From the NCBI GenBank assembly GCA_021234155.1, contig JAJEKV010000502.1, positions 62,001 to 126,000 of the forward strand: DNA of 64,000 nt, in the 5' to 3' direction. The position numbers and the translations under genes are program-made. Positions 11,906-22,807 of the stretch are shown here, one piece after another. This DNA comes from Isoetes taiwanensis. Taxonomy: Eukaryota; Streptophyta; Lycopodiopsida; Isoetales; Isoetaceae. The notes beneath the pieces were generated by a model, which was not told the origin of the DNA, did not search any database, and worked only from the letters and a program-made list of their open reading frames with translations. Every line of letters starts with the position of its first letter. The first letter of the stretch is position 1.

Positions 11906-12945
11906 CCCGTTACAACACACAAATAAAGGAAACTGAACCAACCCAAAAAAGCGGGGGCAGGTGGCTATGCCAAAGCGTCGAGGGGATGTTAGGCGCGATC
12001 GGAATGATAGCACGGCCTTCCCTATACTTTGCCCATTTCGGAGTTGTGGCGAGCCTCGGCGCACTCGACATAGCTCTTCTTTCCCACCGCAAAGCGTGCG
12101 GGGTCAAATCTTCTGAACGAGAGAAGGTGGTTCCTTCAAATGATTGCCATCTTGAAGTAAGATGTAGAGCTGCGGAAAGAGCATCACAGCCGGACTAACG
12201 GAGGGAGGCGGATGGTCGGCCGTCTTTGCCCCAACCCAGCTGGGCGAAAGGATGCGTCGGCCCGGGTATGTGCATCACGCCCGAAAGGAGGAAGACCTCA
12301 TCATGGTGAGTTACCCGTCTCGCCCGGACCACACATAAGGTGCGATGCATGCGTTACGTGGCCCTCACGGAACTTCGAGAAGCGGGACCTCGGCATGGGC
12401 GTGGGCAGCAAATCCTCAAGCGGGCTGTCATGCGGGCATTGAGACGATTCATCGGTCCTGTGCATAGCATCGCCGCAAGCATAGCATAGCACTCACATGG
12501 TCGGCGAGGACCACAATGCTAGCTGCTTGGTGAAACATTATTGTGATTTGGTCGAAGCCATGCTTGGCATGCAATAACTCAAGAAGTTATACCCGACCCT
12601 TCTAGTGGCAACCCGGAAGATGTCTGTGAGGAGAGTAACGATAAGCCGGACCGTGTGGATCTGGCAAGTATCCACGAAGGCAAAACACCGGGTGAGCATC
12701 AATCTGCCCAAGGCCGCGACTAAAGATGCACGAGAAGATGGGTCGGGATGGGACGCTGGGGCCCAAAGAAGGGGGCTGCCTGAAGGTATGGGAGACGTGC
12801 TCCTGTTAACTTCAATAGCATCTTGTAATGTAGTCCAGAGTTGTTTCAGACTCTTCGTTCCGCATTGTTGTTCTTGTTATTCAATTATGTTCTTTTTGTA
12901 ATTCAATTATGTTCTTGTTATTCAATTATGTTCTTCTTTTTGGCT
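11906..12945. other. GC-richer unrecognised segment ending in an 18-base tandem repeat
   Basis: This segment is clearly more GC-rich than its neighbours, with no convincing protein frame. It ends on the plus strand with about three copies of a TTATTCAATTATGTTCTT-type unit (12868-12945). That looks like the repeat tail of a plus-strand retroposon. The left part may be the body of the minus-strand element ending at 11770. Boundaries are uncertain. Confidence 0.3.
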
Positions 12946-14138
12946 CTACGGCTATGGTTAGAGGATATGGTATATCCTCTGGTATATTCCTTAAATCAAG
13001 GGTCATGATGGAACGAGTATAAGGATGGAACAAGTATAAGGATGCAAGTGTTTACCAAAATTATCTTCGTCAAACCAAAACATGACATCCTATAACTTTG
13101 CTAACCAAAACATGACATCCTTTAACTTTGCTAACTGCTTTCCAGCTCCCACAAGAAACCTAGACATACAATGATAATCAATCTGCCTTTGCAACCCATA
13201 TGGCGTAGTAACGTGATGCGCATCTTGAGCTAAATCTTCACCTCATTTGTCGCAGTAAGAATCCTAGATTTTTTACACTGATTTACCTTTCTAGCCTTAC
13301 CGGATCTTTGCATTGCTACTTCTAGATTGTTTACAGCTCAAAACATAGTTTTATGGTATTCAATAGCTTAAAAACATGCAATTGATATCTATGACAGTTT
13401 CAAATATTCTTCAACACGGAAAAACAATAATGCTATGAGCAAACCCAAAACCTGTTAAAGTTCTTTCTTCAGACTAAAATTCTGGGCTGCTACCTGCACC
13501 AGAAGAAAAATCAAATTCAGGACGACATTTTAATACTCCACTACTTGGGTTTCCTACTATGACCTACTACATACAGCAGATCATACAGTAGGAGATCATG
13601 CAGTATCATTGTATGGTCTTACTGTATGATTTGGCTTAGGTTAGTATGAGCACAGTATGATCATACCGTAGAGGAAGCAGTTCTTTGTGCTTCCTCTGGC
13701 CAATTCCCAAAGGATCCAAACCCTAGCAGAAGTACTCTACATGGCAGGAAACATCCCAGTTCAAGATGCAATGCCATAGCAGAGCCATTTCTTCCGGTCT
13801 CATATATCCTAAACCAAGGACTTAAATTTGGAACGGCTTAAAAAAAGGCAACCTCAATTTACTTGGAAGACTGATGCTGCAGAACCCTAAATGGTGGATG
13901 AAGCCTGGAGCCCCAACCACAAAGAAAAATGCGCGGAAAATCTGGCAAAGAAAACACAAAGAGAAAGCGACGAAAGCATACCTGGCGCATGATCCGGCAA
14001 ATATCTGCCTTTGCTCGTGCGTTCCGGCAATCTGGACCAACGAGCAACTTAGGGCAAAGAAATGTGACCCTTTTGACGAGTTTTGGTTGCCGGAAACTTT
14101 AGATACCGTTGCCGGGAAAAGACCTTTTATGCGCTGTT
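12946..14138. other. Unrecognised stretch with a tandem repeat and a palindrome
   Basis: No gene is recognised. It contains a 30-base tandem duplication at 13074-13133 (ACCAAAACATGACATCC units) and an 11-base perfect inverted repeat, ATCATACAGTA at 13580-13590 against TACTGTATGAT at 13620-13630, in a segment full of CATACAGTA-like words. Confidence 0.5.
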
Positions 14139-14246
14139 TTCCTTTTGGCCATTCTGAAATGTGTTTATAACGCGTTCCTTTTGCTCATTCTGCAATGTGT
14201 ATATAACGGGTTCCCTTTGGATATTGTGAAACGTGTTCATAACGGG
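14139..14246 (+). repeat. Three 36-base tandem units carrying TATA-like boxes
   Basis: Units start at 14139, 14175 and 14211 with TTCCTTTTGG-like sequence and each ends in a TATAACGSG-type box (TTTATAACGCG, ATATAACGGG, TTCATAACGGG). The array ends 38 bases before the ATG of the small frame at 14285, a position where a core promoter could sit. The promoter role is inference. Confidence 0.65.
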
Positions 14247-14284
14247 AAGGCAGGCTTTAGGCGGGGAAGGAAGGCTTTAGGGTT

Positions 14285-14551
14285 ATGGGAAACGCTATGC
14301 ACAAGAGTTGGAAGAAGAAGAAAGGACTTTGTAGTGGGCGCATTTCGGGTGTAGAGGAAGATGGCGTTGTGATAAAAGTGAAGGTTAAAATGACAAAAAA
14401 AGACGCTCGAGCACTTGAGGCCTCTGAATGCAGCCAGGCATTCCTCCAAAATCTCATCACCACCCTCGTCCCTGCTTATGTTGATAATCTAAAGCCCGAT
14501 TATAACTCTAGTGCTCAATCAATATGCACACATTCTTGGACAGTGAAATGA
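14285..14551 (+). CDS. Small basic protein with MGN start, 88 residues, hypothetical
   Basis: This is an ATG-to-TGA frame beginning MGNAMHKSWKKKKG. The Gly at position 2 would allow N-myristoylation, although the usual Ser/Thr at position 6 is His. The centre reads VVIKVKVKMTKKDARALE. It resembles small plant proteins of unknown function that begin MGN and carry a VRVKVxMTKxE-type stretch, but the C-terminal half does not match what I remember of them. The start is chosen because it is the first ATG after a row of three TATA-like boxes and it gives the MGN start. It is not part of any recognised element. It could be a real lineage-specific gene or a chance frame. Confidence 0.4.
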   Translation: MGNAMHKSWKKKKGLCSGRISGVEEDGVVIKVKVKMTKKDARALEASECSQAFLQNLITTLVPAYVDNLKPDYNSSAQSICTHSWTVK

Positions 14552-16600
14552 TTTATGATATGCAAGGACCTTCGGCTTCACCTAACCTGAAATTTGGGCA
14601 AAGGGAGCATTGCTAAAGACTGATGTTGTTGGACAAAAAGAAGTTTAAATTGATATACTTGATCAACAAGAAGACATAAATAAAAGGACTCGTAATTGTG
14701 TCCTGGGTATATGGATTTTTCGTTAAGCACAAGAGAAAGACGTTACAAGTATACTAAGACTCTTTCCCTTTCTTATCTTGTATTTAAGAAAATGTTCTTC
14801 GTAGATATGGATTTATTTGTACCATCGTTGTACCCTCTTGTTCTCTCACCCACTTTTTCTAGCATAACACTCAAAGTAAGGGTTCTAGCTGTAAAAAATT
14901 AGCTTTTTTGTCTTGTCCATTTTCGCTTTTTCTTTTTCTTTTTCTTTTTTTGAAAGAAATGAGCAAACAATCTCTAATTCTAGTAAATTAATTTGCTTAT
15001 TAATTTGGTGTTGGTTATTGTTGAAGAGAACAAACATATAATTCCCACAATATGTTTTTGCTTACTATGTAAGTTGTTTTCCACATGGAATTGCTTCACA
15101 TTTTGAAATGAAGTATAAATTACAACATTCTTATGAATACTAGATTTTGCATGCAAAAACATTAAGAGGAGAAGATTAATAAACCTTGTCTTTCCCAACA
15201 AAGTCCACGATTTATGACATTGTTTTAATAGAACATCTGGAATCCTCTTTGTTTTGATAATCTTTTCCTCCTTTTATGCTCAAGAATGTTTAGAATGTCC
15301 TCATTGCTTTAGTTGCTCAACAATGTCTAGAATCTATCTATCCATCCATCCATCTAGAATGAGCTACAACTTGACCTCTTTGTTGAAGGTATTCATGGCA
15401 AACCTTCATGGTTTAGGATCTTTGGATTGCTTAAGGCAACCACTCTTTATGCAAAATTTATCAAGCACTTTAGGATCGCTAAAGAAAAATGAGACAGTTG
15501 CACTTAGATCTGAATATTTCGAGCTGCACTGATCTTTTTCAAATGAATTTTGAAGGATAACCAAGAGAAAAGTTGTGGTGAGAAGTGGAAACTTTTTTGG
15601 CTTAATTTGGATATAAAATGACTGAGAAAACTAGGTTCAAAGTGACAGAATATTTAACCAGTGCACTTCCATTAAACAAAAAAGGGTATGAACACTCAAA
15701 TGATGATATTTCGAGTGTTGATAAAGATTTTTGGCTGATTGTTGAAATGATATCAGGGAAAAGTCTTAGGAACATGCGGGGAAAATTTGGGTTGATATGG
15801 ATAAAAATAAGTTCAAAGTGGATCAAAATTTAGGCCAATGAACTCTCAACAAAAAACAACAAGCTGATTTTTGCAAATGAAAGAAATGCCAACTTTTTTT
15901 ACTTTTGACACTTTGTACTATCTCTGACAAATCTGCAAGCAAGGTGCATCAGCTGCTTTCAACAAAATTCATGCAAATATGCTAAAAAAAATTCCTTTTT
16001 GATGGCAAATTGGTATAAAGCTAATGCAACTTGAAACCCAGGGATTTTATGCTTTTTTACAGTAATTTTGAAATGTTTTTTAAGGGATAGATTATAAACT
16101 ATATGTTGGACACGTGCAAAAGATCTCTTATGCAAGCAACTCTCAAATTTGCATCTATCTTGTAGACTAGTAACTAGTAATGCTTAAATGTCTAACTCTT
16201 GCTATATTTTTGGGTTCCATAAATTTTAAAAACACTCAAGACTGAACTTTAAAATGGTGTAGAATGGTGGTTTTTTTAGTGTACAAAAAAAATAAAAATT
16301 CAAAAACCAAAGGCAAATGAAAAAATATGACATAGACCATTAAAAATACAACTCCCATAACACACCAAAACAAAGATTCCAACTTTTTTTATTTTTTTTA
16401 GTGCAACAGCCCAAGCCTGGGTGTCACATTATCTTGAAGCCTAGCCTATCCACGTGTCCTAAAATTTGACATAGACACAAAATAAACCATTAGATTTTGA
16501 TCAAAACGAAGAGATGGTTGAGAAAAATACACAAGCCAATGCCGGTTGGAAACGTCCCAGGTGCTAACCCGAGATGCTTGTTTCTTTTTTCTTCCTTCCA
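14552..16600. other. AT-rich stretch without a recognised gene
   Basis: Long A/T runs and short open frames with no domain. There is a weak direct repeat of a GGATATAAAA...GTTCAAAGTG segment near 15610 and 15795. The right part leads into the R3H promoter region. Confidence 0.5.
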
Positions 16601-16642
16601 GAAACAGCCTTTCCGCCGGCCTTTTACCCTGCCTTTTCTCCC

Positions 16643-16650
16643 TATATATT
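16643..16650 (+). promoter_or_regulatory. Possible TATA box of the R3H gene relic
   Basis: TATATATT lies in a C-rich leader about 30 bases before a CTCTCCTCTTCTTCTC pyrimidine patch typical of plant transcription starts. A likely 5' untranslated exon ends near 16749 at a GGGTAAATA donor, upstream of the R3H coding relic. Confidence 0.45.
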
Positions 16651-16935
16651 AAGCCCTTTCATTCTCAGCTCTCCTCTTCTTCTCGAATTTTATTCTCGTA
16701 GGTTTTCTTTGCAGAATTGATTTGGAAGTTGAAGATTTTGTTTTGAGGGTAAATATACATCCTAAATTCTTTGTTCTTCTGTCATTTGAGCATTACCCAT
16801 AAAGCTTTTGATGTCCCATACATTATTTTTACTGATAGCAGAGACTTCTTAGAGGGATTTCTTCCAGCCCCTTAGTTCCCTTATATCTACTGGGCATGGA
16901 GAAACTGGTTGTCGGTTCTTATGAGTTCTTAAAAA

Positions 16936-17819
16936 ATGGAGGCTCCAGGCATGGGAAGCGATAACGCCATTCCAGAATCCTGGGAAGATCATATTAAGGG
17001 GAAAATAGTCTTAAATCTGGTGACCTCAATGTCCCTATTCTTCAACTGGTTGAGTTTTTTAGAGAAGCGCTTCAGAATCCTAGAGACCGCTTTAATAGTA
17101 AGTGTCGAATCTCTCGTGCTAGGATGATCATGTATTTTTAAGTGTTAGTTGTCTAGGTTATGTTTTGACTTGCTTTAACGTATTCTGTCAACAGTTTTAA
17201 GGTTGGAGCGAGAAGTTGATAGGTTTCTTAGAAATTCAAAGCAGCAACAACTTGAGTTACAACCTATACCTTCTTCATATCTGAGACTTGCTACACACCA
17301 TGTTGCACAACACTACTTTTTACAGTTGAGTGTAGTGGATTGCAATTCTGCTGAAACATGTAGGATTATTGCTCGAAAAACTGGGGAGATGAAATATTCT
17401 GCTATAGTTTAGCTGATATTCCAGTCTCGTCACAAGAAAATGCAAGGTGTGGCTTTTCTATTAAACAGAGGAACTCATATAGTTCTATGACACTTGAAGG
17501 CATTGCTTCAAAGCCTAGAAGCGCACATGCTAATCGGCCAAAAAACTGTAGAGGAGAGAAATGAAGAGTATAATAAAGCTCGTGTGCAAATTTTAGTAAT
17601 GATCCAGGAAGCAAACAGCTTGAAGATTTTGTAGTTCTAGAAGATTTGGGGCAGAAGGATTTGTTTTTGTCAGAAGTCAATAAAGGTAGGTTAGAAGAGA
17701 ATCGGAAGGACTTAAAGGAGTACAAGCATACCACATCGAGCATGGTGGCCTCTAAGAAGGATTCAGAAAATGTAATTGCAAAAAGGACATACCACATTGC
17801 AAAAATCAAGCAATGGTAG
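16936..17819 (+). pseudogene. R3H/SUZ-domain protein gene, decayed
   Basis: The plant R3H family binds single-stranded nucleic acid. The coding trace reads LVEFFREALQNPRDRF at the end of the first coding exon (donor GTAAGT at about 17098), then LEREVDRFLRNSKQQQLELQ, then SSYLRLATHHVAQHYFLQ, then the R3H-typical RIIARKTGEMKYS and LADIPVSSQENA. Further on, GIASKPRSAHANRP and a SUZ-like EEYNKARVQI follow. Frameshifts break it at about 17012 (near AAGGGG), at about 17400 (before SLADIPV) and in the SUZ part, so no full product is possible. Its upstream region keeps a TATA box and leader intron, so this may be a dead gene in place and not a processed copy. Confidence 0.75.
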
Positions 17820-17823
17820 ATAA

Positions 17824-17905
17824 AGAAAAGTTAATTTACGATCCACTTGCTGGGACAGGAAGCATCCTTGTAGCAGATGCTCATTACAGAGCAATTACCA
17901 TGGTA
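17824..17905 (+). pseudogene. Fragment of TRM11-like tRNA guanosine-2 methyltransferase
   Basis: One short frame reads KLIYDPLAGTGSILVADAHY followed by RAITM. The DP-x-x-GTGS-ILV-x-x-AH stretch is the methyl-donor binding motif of TRM11-family N2-guanosine tRNA methyltransferases. Only this piece (about 27 codons) is present, wedged between the R3H relic and its duplicated segment. It looks like a captured exon scrap. Another class I methyltransferase is possible but the GTGSILVA-x-AH pattern favours TRM11. Confidence 0.65.
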
Positions 17906-17908
17906 TGA

Positions 17909-18071
17909 CTGAGATTCGTTGTACACCGTGTTGCACAGCACTACTTTTTATAGTCCAGTGTAGTGGATTGCAATTCTGCTGAAACATGTTAGGATTGTTG
18001 CTTGAAAAATTGGGGAGATGAAATATCCTGCTATAGTTTAGCTGACATCCCAGTCTCGTCACAAGAAAATG
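17909..18071 (+). pseudogene. Second copy of an R3H exon segment
   Basis: This is a diverged direct duplicate of 17281-17443, about 628 bases downstream. Both contain the stretch from CTGAGA-TT/CT through GTAGTGGATTGCAATTCTGC to CTCGTCACAAGAAAATGC. After the shared part the two copies continue differently: copy 2 runs into AATLSTAITYTVTYKNK. Confidence 0.8.
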
Positions 18072-18141
18072 CTGCTACCTTATCAACTGCTATAACATAT
18101 ACGGTCACCTACAAAAACAAGCCACAAAAAGCAACAGAAGA

Positions 18142-19205
18142 ATCCCATCGATCCGAGCCCTCGGATCAAGATTCTAGAGGGGGCGACATGCATGCATTGC
18201 ATGCGGGAGATCGCTATATTAGGCGAGGTTCTTCATCAATGTCTCATCGACGCTTCCTCTTCTCTCTCAGCAGTACTTATTCTCGATTCTTTGAAACCAT
18301 TCAGGGGAGGGGCTTCTCCCTGCTTGGATTGACCAATTTGGCGTTTCTTTCATGTTGTGGCATGTCCTTGCTCGGCCTTGCCTCTTCTTTTGCCATAATC
18401 CTTTGACCTTCGCCCTCGATCCCATTTTGATAAGGAAGTTCTCTCCTATTCGGAGGTTTTTGTCATTTTCATGCGAGCCCCATTCTAGAATCCCAGCGAT
18501 CCGAGCCCTCGCATCGAGATTCTAGAAGGGGCGAGAATGCATATCTCGCATGCATGTATTGCATGCTTTTCTTGGTTGGAAGATCGCTATATTAGACGAG
18601 GTTCTTCATCAACGTCTCATCGATGCTTCCTCTTCTCTCTCAGCAGTACCTTATTCTCTATTCTTTGAAACCCAACCTCCCTCCCTTAAATGTTCAATAT
18701 ATTTGTCGCTTGGCACGTGTGACCAGCCCCTCTATTTGAAGAGGTTTTTCTTTTATTGTCGCATGGCACGCGTGATCAGCCCCTCCACTTTGGGAGGTTT
18801 GTTTTTTCACATTAGTTCTAGTGTTGGTAATGTGCAGATACAGGTTGGCAAGCGGCAGCAACTTCGGCTTCTCCATTCGTGGGTTTTTTGGAAGGAAATT
18901 TTCAGCCTTACATTTGTCCAAGCCTCTTGCCGAAGGTTTATCACTAGGGTTTTTCCTCAAAAACCCGAAAGGGCGGGGTTTTTAAACCCCGATGATAAGC
19001 TTTCGGCAGGTAAACAAACCAAACATCTATTAGCATTGTATTTTCTGGGGTCCAAGTTGTATCATTGGACATTCCTTTATTTTTCTTCGTGGATAGTTCG
19101 CATGTGTGCGGCTACCCACTATCCACTATTATAGAATATCTGTTGAGATGAATGAGAAGCCTATCTACGGTTTTTGTCATTTTTATGTGAGCCCCATTCT
19201 AGAAT
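18142..19205 (+). repeat. Dispersed 1-kb repeat, copy A
   Basis: The unit starts at TCCCATCGATCCGAG and ends at GCCCCATTCTAGAAT. It matches 51380-52397 in opposite orientation over its whole length. Inside, the first third is itself duplicated (18142-18480 and 18484-18680 share the CCATCGATCCGAG, ATTCTAGAA-GGGGCGA and GCATGCAT parts and a CTTCCTCTTCTCTCTCAGCAGTA segment). A further short duplication repeats GGCACGYGTGAYCAGCCCCTC (18713 and 18765). Palindromic ATTCTAGAAT words mark the start, middle and end. No coding domain is convincing. The element class is unknown. Confidence 0.75.
18930..19006 (+). other. Conserved multi-hairpin motif inside repeat copy A
   Basis: An outer stem pairs CCGAAGGTTTATCA with TGATAAGCTTTCGG. 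Inside it lie GGGTTTTT-CCTC-AAAAACCC, CCC-GAAA-GGG and GGGGTTT-TT-AAACCCC. The same arrangement is kept in copy B at 51528-51604. As RNA or single-stranded DNA it could fold into a multi-way junction. The function is unknown. Confidence 0.6.
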
Positions 19206-19215
19206 AAAATATAAA

Positions 19216-19470
19216 TTGAAGCGTGAGGTTCTTCCTCCTGCTTGGCCCATCTTTCCTTTTTGTTCAAGTCTTTGCACTTTTTGCACTTTTGGTCTTTCGT
19301 TTTGACCTTTTCTATGTAGAAAGTATTGACCTACATAAAACAAGCCACAAATGGTAATAGAACAACAAAGTATCAATTGAAGCGCGAGGTTTTCCCTCTT
19401 GTCGAGCCCGCCATCTTTCCTTTTTACTCAAGCCCATCGTGTCCTTTTTTGCGCAAGCTTGGTTACATAT
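19216..19470. repeat. Diverged direct duplication of a GAAGCGYGAGGTT segment
   Basis: Copies begin TTGAAGCGTGAGGTT at 19216 and TTGAAGCGCGAGGTT at 19377 and both continue with CCCATCTTTCC or GCCATCTTTCCTTTTT, then CAAGYC. Confidence 0.65.
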
Positions 19471-19536
19471 TTAACCTTTACGTACAACCTCCAAACCTTG
19501 GATTTATAGAGCGTCCAGCTGTATCTTAGGCCAAAG

Positions 19537-19758
19537 ATGGAAGACAATAATGAAGACAACTTAAGTACCGAAGATCTTGGCATCGTCAATCCTAGGGTAA
19601 GACATATTTTCTGTTGCATGCAACAAAAATGTATCAATTCACATCATGCTTTTTTTTTACAGGCGCCTGAAAACAATGATACAGACAATGTGCTCCAACA
19701 CGTTGCTCAGTTGGAGCAATCAATCGCTGATTTTACATGCTTCCGTCATTCAATGTGA
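19537..19758 (+). CDS. Small acidic frame, possible two-exon gene fragment
   Basis: The frame begins MEDNNEDNLSTEDLGIVNPR and ends with DFTCFRHSM and a stop. A GTAAGA donor at 19597 and a T-run plus ACAG acceptor at 19662 would remove 66 bases in frame, joining NPR to APENNDTDNVLQHVAQLEQS. Product length would be 51 residues spliced or 73 unspliced. I do not recognise a family. The acidic composition and clean splice sites suggest an exon pair of a former gene and not random sequence, but the support is thin. Confidence 0.25.
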   Translation: MEDNNEDNLSTEDLGIVNPRVRHIFCCMQQKCINSHHAFFLQAPENNDTDNVLQHVAQLEQSIADFTCFRHSM

Positions 19759-19960
19759 ACTTGGATGAACGTCCAAACATGACCCTCCCATAATTGAATA
19801 CACTCCAAGCTATAGTTTAGCGACACTTAAGAAAAAGAATCCAATAGCATATCTGTGGCATTCGCTCATTTTTAGCATTCATACAAGAAAAGAAAATCCA
19901 ATAGGAATAAAATCCAGTCACTCAATTCTAAAATGTTTACCACTTAAATTACGCTTGGGC

Positions 19961-20276
19961 CATAATTGCTATTCTTTAAATAATGAAATTTACACGATTT
20001 GACATTTCATCTTAAGATAACTCAAACAATCCGGTGATAACCATTAAAACCTTTTTGTAATTGCATACCTAAATGCCTTTTTTCAGAATGTATACCTATT
20101 TTATTTATCAAACTTGACCATAATTGCTATTCTTTAAACAATGAGATTTACACAATTTGACATTTCATCTTAATGGTGATAATCATTAAACTTTTTTATA
20201 ATTGCATACCTAAATGTCTTTTTTTAGATTATATACCTATTGTCTTTATTAGACTTGAAGCGTTCAAGGTATGTTG
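19961..20276. repeat. Tandem duplication, 158-base period
   Basis: The two copies begin CATAATTGCTATTCTTTAAA at 19961 and 20119. Both continue with a GAATTT/GAGATTTACAC, TTTGACATTTCATCTTAA and GCATACCTAAATG series. Copy 2 lacks about a dozen bases in the middle. Confidence 0.85.
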
Positions 20277-20910
20277 TGAAAAGAAGAAAACAATATATCT
20301 CCTGAACATAAGAATGTCATCATATGTACATAGTTTAAAAATAAAAAAAATAAAAAAAAAATGATAGACTCCATAGTCATTGCAGACAATGGCCACTAGT
20401 TCCAAAAAAATAGCCATGAAACACAAGTGTCTTAATGCAAAAGAGAACAGACGAAAACTTAGAAACATACATGTACAACCAAGCGCAGACTCATGGTTAG
20501 AAATAATCAAATACCATGAAAGTTGGAATGACAAAAACGGTGCATTCCCTCCACATTTTTGGCATATGCAGCAACACTTCATATTACAATGCATGGGTAT
20601 TTGAACCAGATCCATGGGAATCTCTAACTCACAATGGCATATGCAATCCTTTCCTTTACCATTACTTGACAAGAAATGGGCTCGGCTGCAAAGTATGCTC
20701 AAGTTGCATTAAAAATTCAAGGCTATTCAACCGCAACTCATTGTTTAGTCCGGCATACATCCGTCAACTTTTGATGCTTCCATCTTTTACACACAAATGT
20801 TGTCACTCGTCAATGTCTCCATTGAAATAGTGAAGAAATATAATAGCATTGCATTTGGAACTCGTTCCAACAGATCATTGCTAAAAAACCCACTCATGGC
20901 ATAGGGTGAC

Positions 20911-22709
20911 ATGATTGATCTTCCAATGGATGCCAACCATGAAGCAAGCATACGATCTTTGTTGGGATACCTATTGGTGCATAATCTTTTTGTGAAAAAT
21001 TTCATAACACTATATGAAAGACCAAATTCGACTACCGGAATAAGCATCATGTCAGTTAATGTAATACAAAAAATTGCTGACCAATATGCTGTCACAAGAC
21101 TATGCATTGCAATGGAGACAACAAACACAAGGGGATTTTCAATATTAGAAGATGTAACACAAAATGGGTCATCAGACACTTTCTCAAAACATGAGATGTA
21201 CGAGCTCCCGACATTGTCAAAGGGAGATGGGGGCAATCTAACACAACTCGCGAGATACATGACATTAACTGGTACAACAATAGACAATAGAGTATCTGGC
21301 TTGCCATTGACATTATAGATGTGCATGGTCCCTTTTTTATTTCCACATGGTACTGGATGTTATGACGGGAAAGAAGACATATTTGAATACTTAAAGCAAC
21401 GAATCAGCTGCATGTTCTCAGTATACACTTTGTACAAGCCATATCTCCTAATGATATACAAGGTCAGACAAGCTTCTTTTATAGCAAGCTTGCTAAATAG
21501 ATGTTGTTTGGAAAAGGACATGATAGAATATAGGAGGACACATCCAGCCTCCAGTGAAGAAGACTTTGCACGTCATGTGCTTAAATTCATAGTGCTAAAA
21601 ACAATCCCAAACTCGCCATCATGGCATAGAAAGCACCTTAAAGACATATTAGCTATATTCCATCATTCTTCCTCACACTAACTGCAGACGAAGTGGACAG
21701 CCCAGTTGAATGCGCAGTATTATTCCAGGTTAGGATGCAAATGTTTCAAAAAAACTACATACTTTGTGAAAACAAAATAGTTGGCAATGTTCTCCTAAGA
21801 TATGAAGTTCAGAATAGGCATTCATTGCATGCCCATATTGTCCTCTGGGTATCAAGTGAAGATATTGATAGAGTAACAAATGAGATAGATGCCGTCATTC
21901 CAAATGCATGTACTGATTACTTCTCTCTATGGATTTCCTTTCCCTCCATATTACGCTGCTGCAACTAAACTTGACCAACAAAGCCAGTGTTGGATATACC
22001 ATAGACCTGGAATCCAATACGAGTGCATTGTGCCATACCATCCCACTATACTCTCTTTATGGGGAGCACACATGAATATTCAAAGAGTAACAGATGGCTG
22101 CTGGTCATACTACTTGCTAAAATATGCCATGAGGTGTGAACCGTACGGCAACCTCATCTTGAACATTGACGATATAAGAAAACTAGGCATAACTAACCTA
22201 GATGACACAAAGTGCAAAATTATCTCTACTATGCTACTAACAAAGCCAATCTTGGCTCCAGAAGCAACCCTGACATGCCTACGGATCCTATCCATTCAGA
22301 GATTAGAAAAAGTACAATACATAGATATATCACCTCCATCCTCACGACAAAGAATTGTGTCAAAGGCATCAACAACAACTTTGCACCCTGTTGACCTCTA
22401 TTGTGCTAGACCTCAAAGCTTAAAGCAAATAACATTCAAGGAATATTGGAAAAAATACCAACTTGCGCCGAAAGGCTACAAACTAGATGCCATTGGTATC
22501 GACAGCTATGGCAATAAAATTATACCATAAAAGAATATAGTTCGCTATATAGACTGCCATCCATTGCATCACTTTGAGGGGTTTTTCTATAACATTCTAT
22601 TAGCAAAAGTGCCATTTACCCAAGAAAATCATTTGATATCAACCCAAAATTCCAAATCCTGCTATTTCATAGAATGCCAAATCCGTGGTCAGAGCTTTCT
22701 TGCAAACAA
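20911..22709 (+). pseudogene. Helitron Rep domain, frameshifted
   Basis: Segments in several frames follow the family order. MTLTGTTIDNRVSGLPLTL and FPHGTGCYDG come first, then SWHRKHLKDILAIFHH. A frameshift follows, then FFLTLTADEVDSPVECAVLF, the HUH motif in HSLHAHIVLWV, and DIDRVTNEIDAVIP. After another shift comes WGAHMNIQRVTDGCWSYYLL with catalytic Tyr residues, then FKEYWKKYQL. The Rep domain nicks and joins DNA strands in rolling-circle transposition. The last part (IRGQSFLAN) stops at the LINE target site and resumes as NDDDILQYIQQ at 27290. Upstream, 20392-20830 holds weaker N-terminal traces with a CKVCSSC pair. Confidence 0.85.
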
Positions 22710-22807
22710 GAGTTACGGCCGACAGTATCAACAGCAGCCAGCAGAGGAGAGTGTATGCGGCAAGAGCGCCAGTGAGCCAACAGGATCTTAAGGATTTTCT
22801 AGCACAG

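Noticed and set aside
18930-19006. Possible self-cleaving ribozyme (hammerhead or twister) in the multi-hairpin motif
   Set aside because: The CTGATGA and GAAA hammerhead core does not appear in the right order on either strand, and no twister core could be matched.
18550-19134. 194-codon frame in repeat copy A, with a similar frame in copy B, as a conserved protein
   Set aside because: The similarity follows from nucleotide identity of the repeat. The frames have no domain, differ at their ends and cross the hairpin motif.
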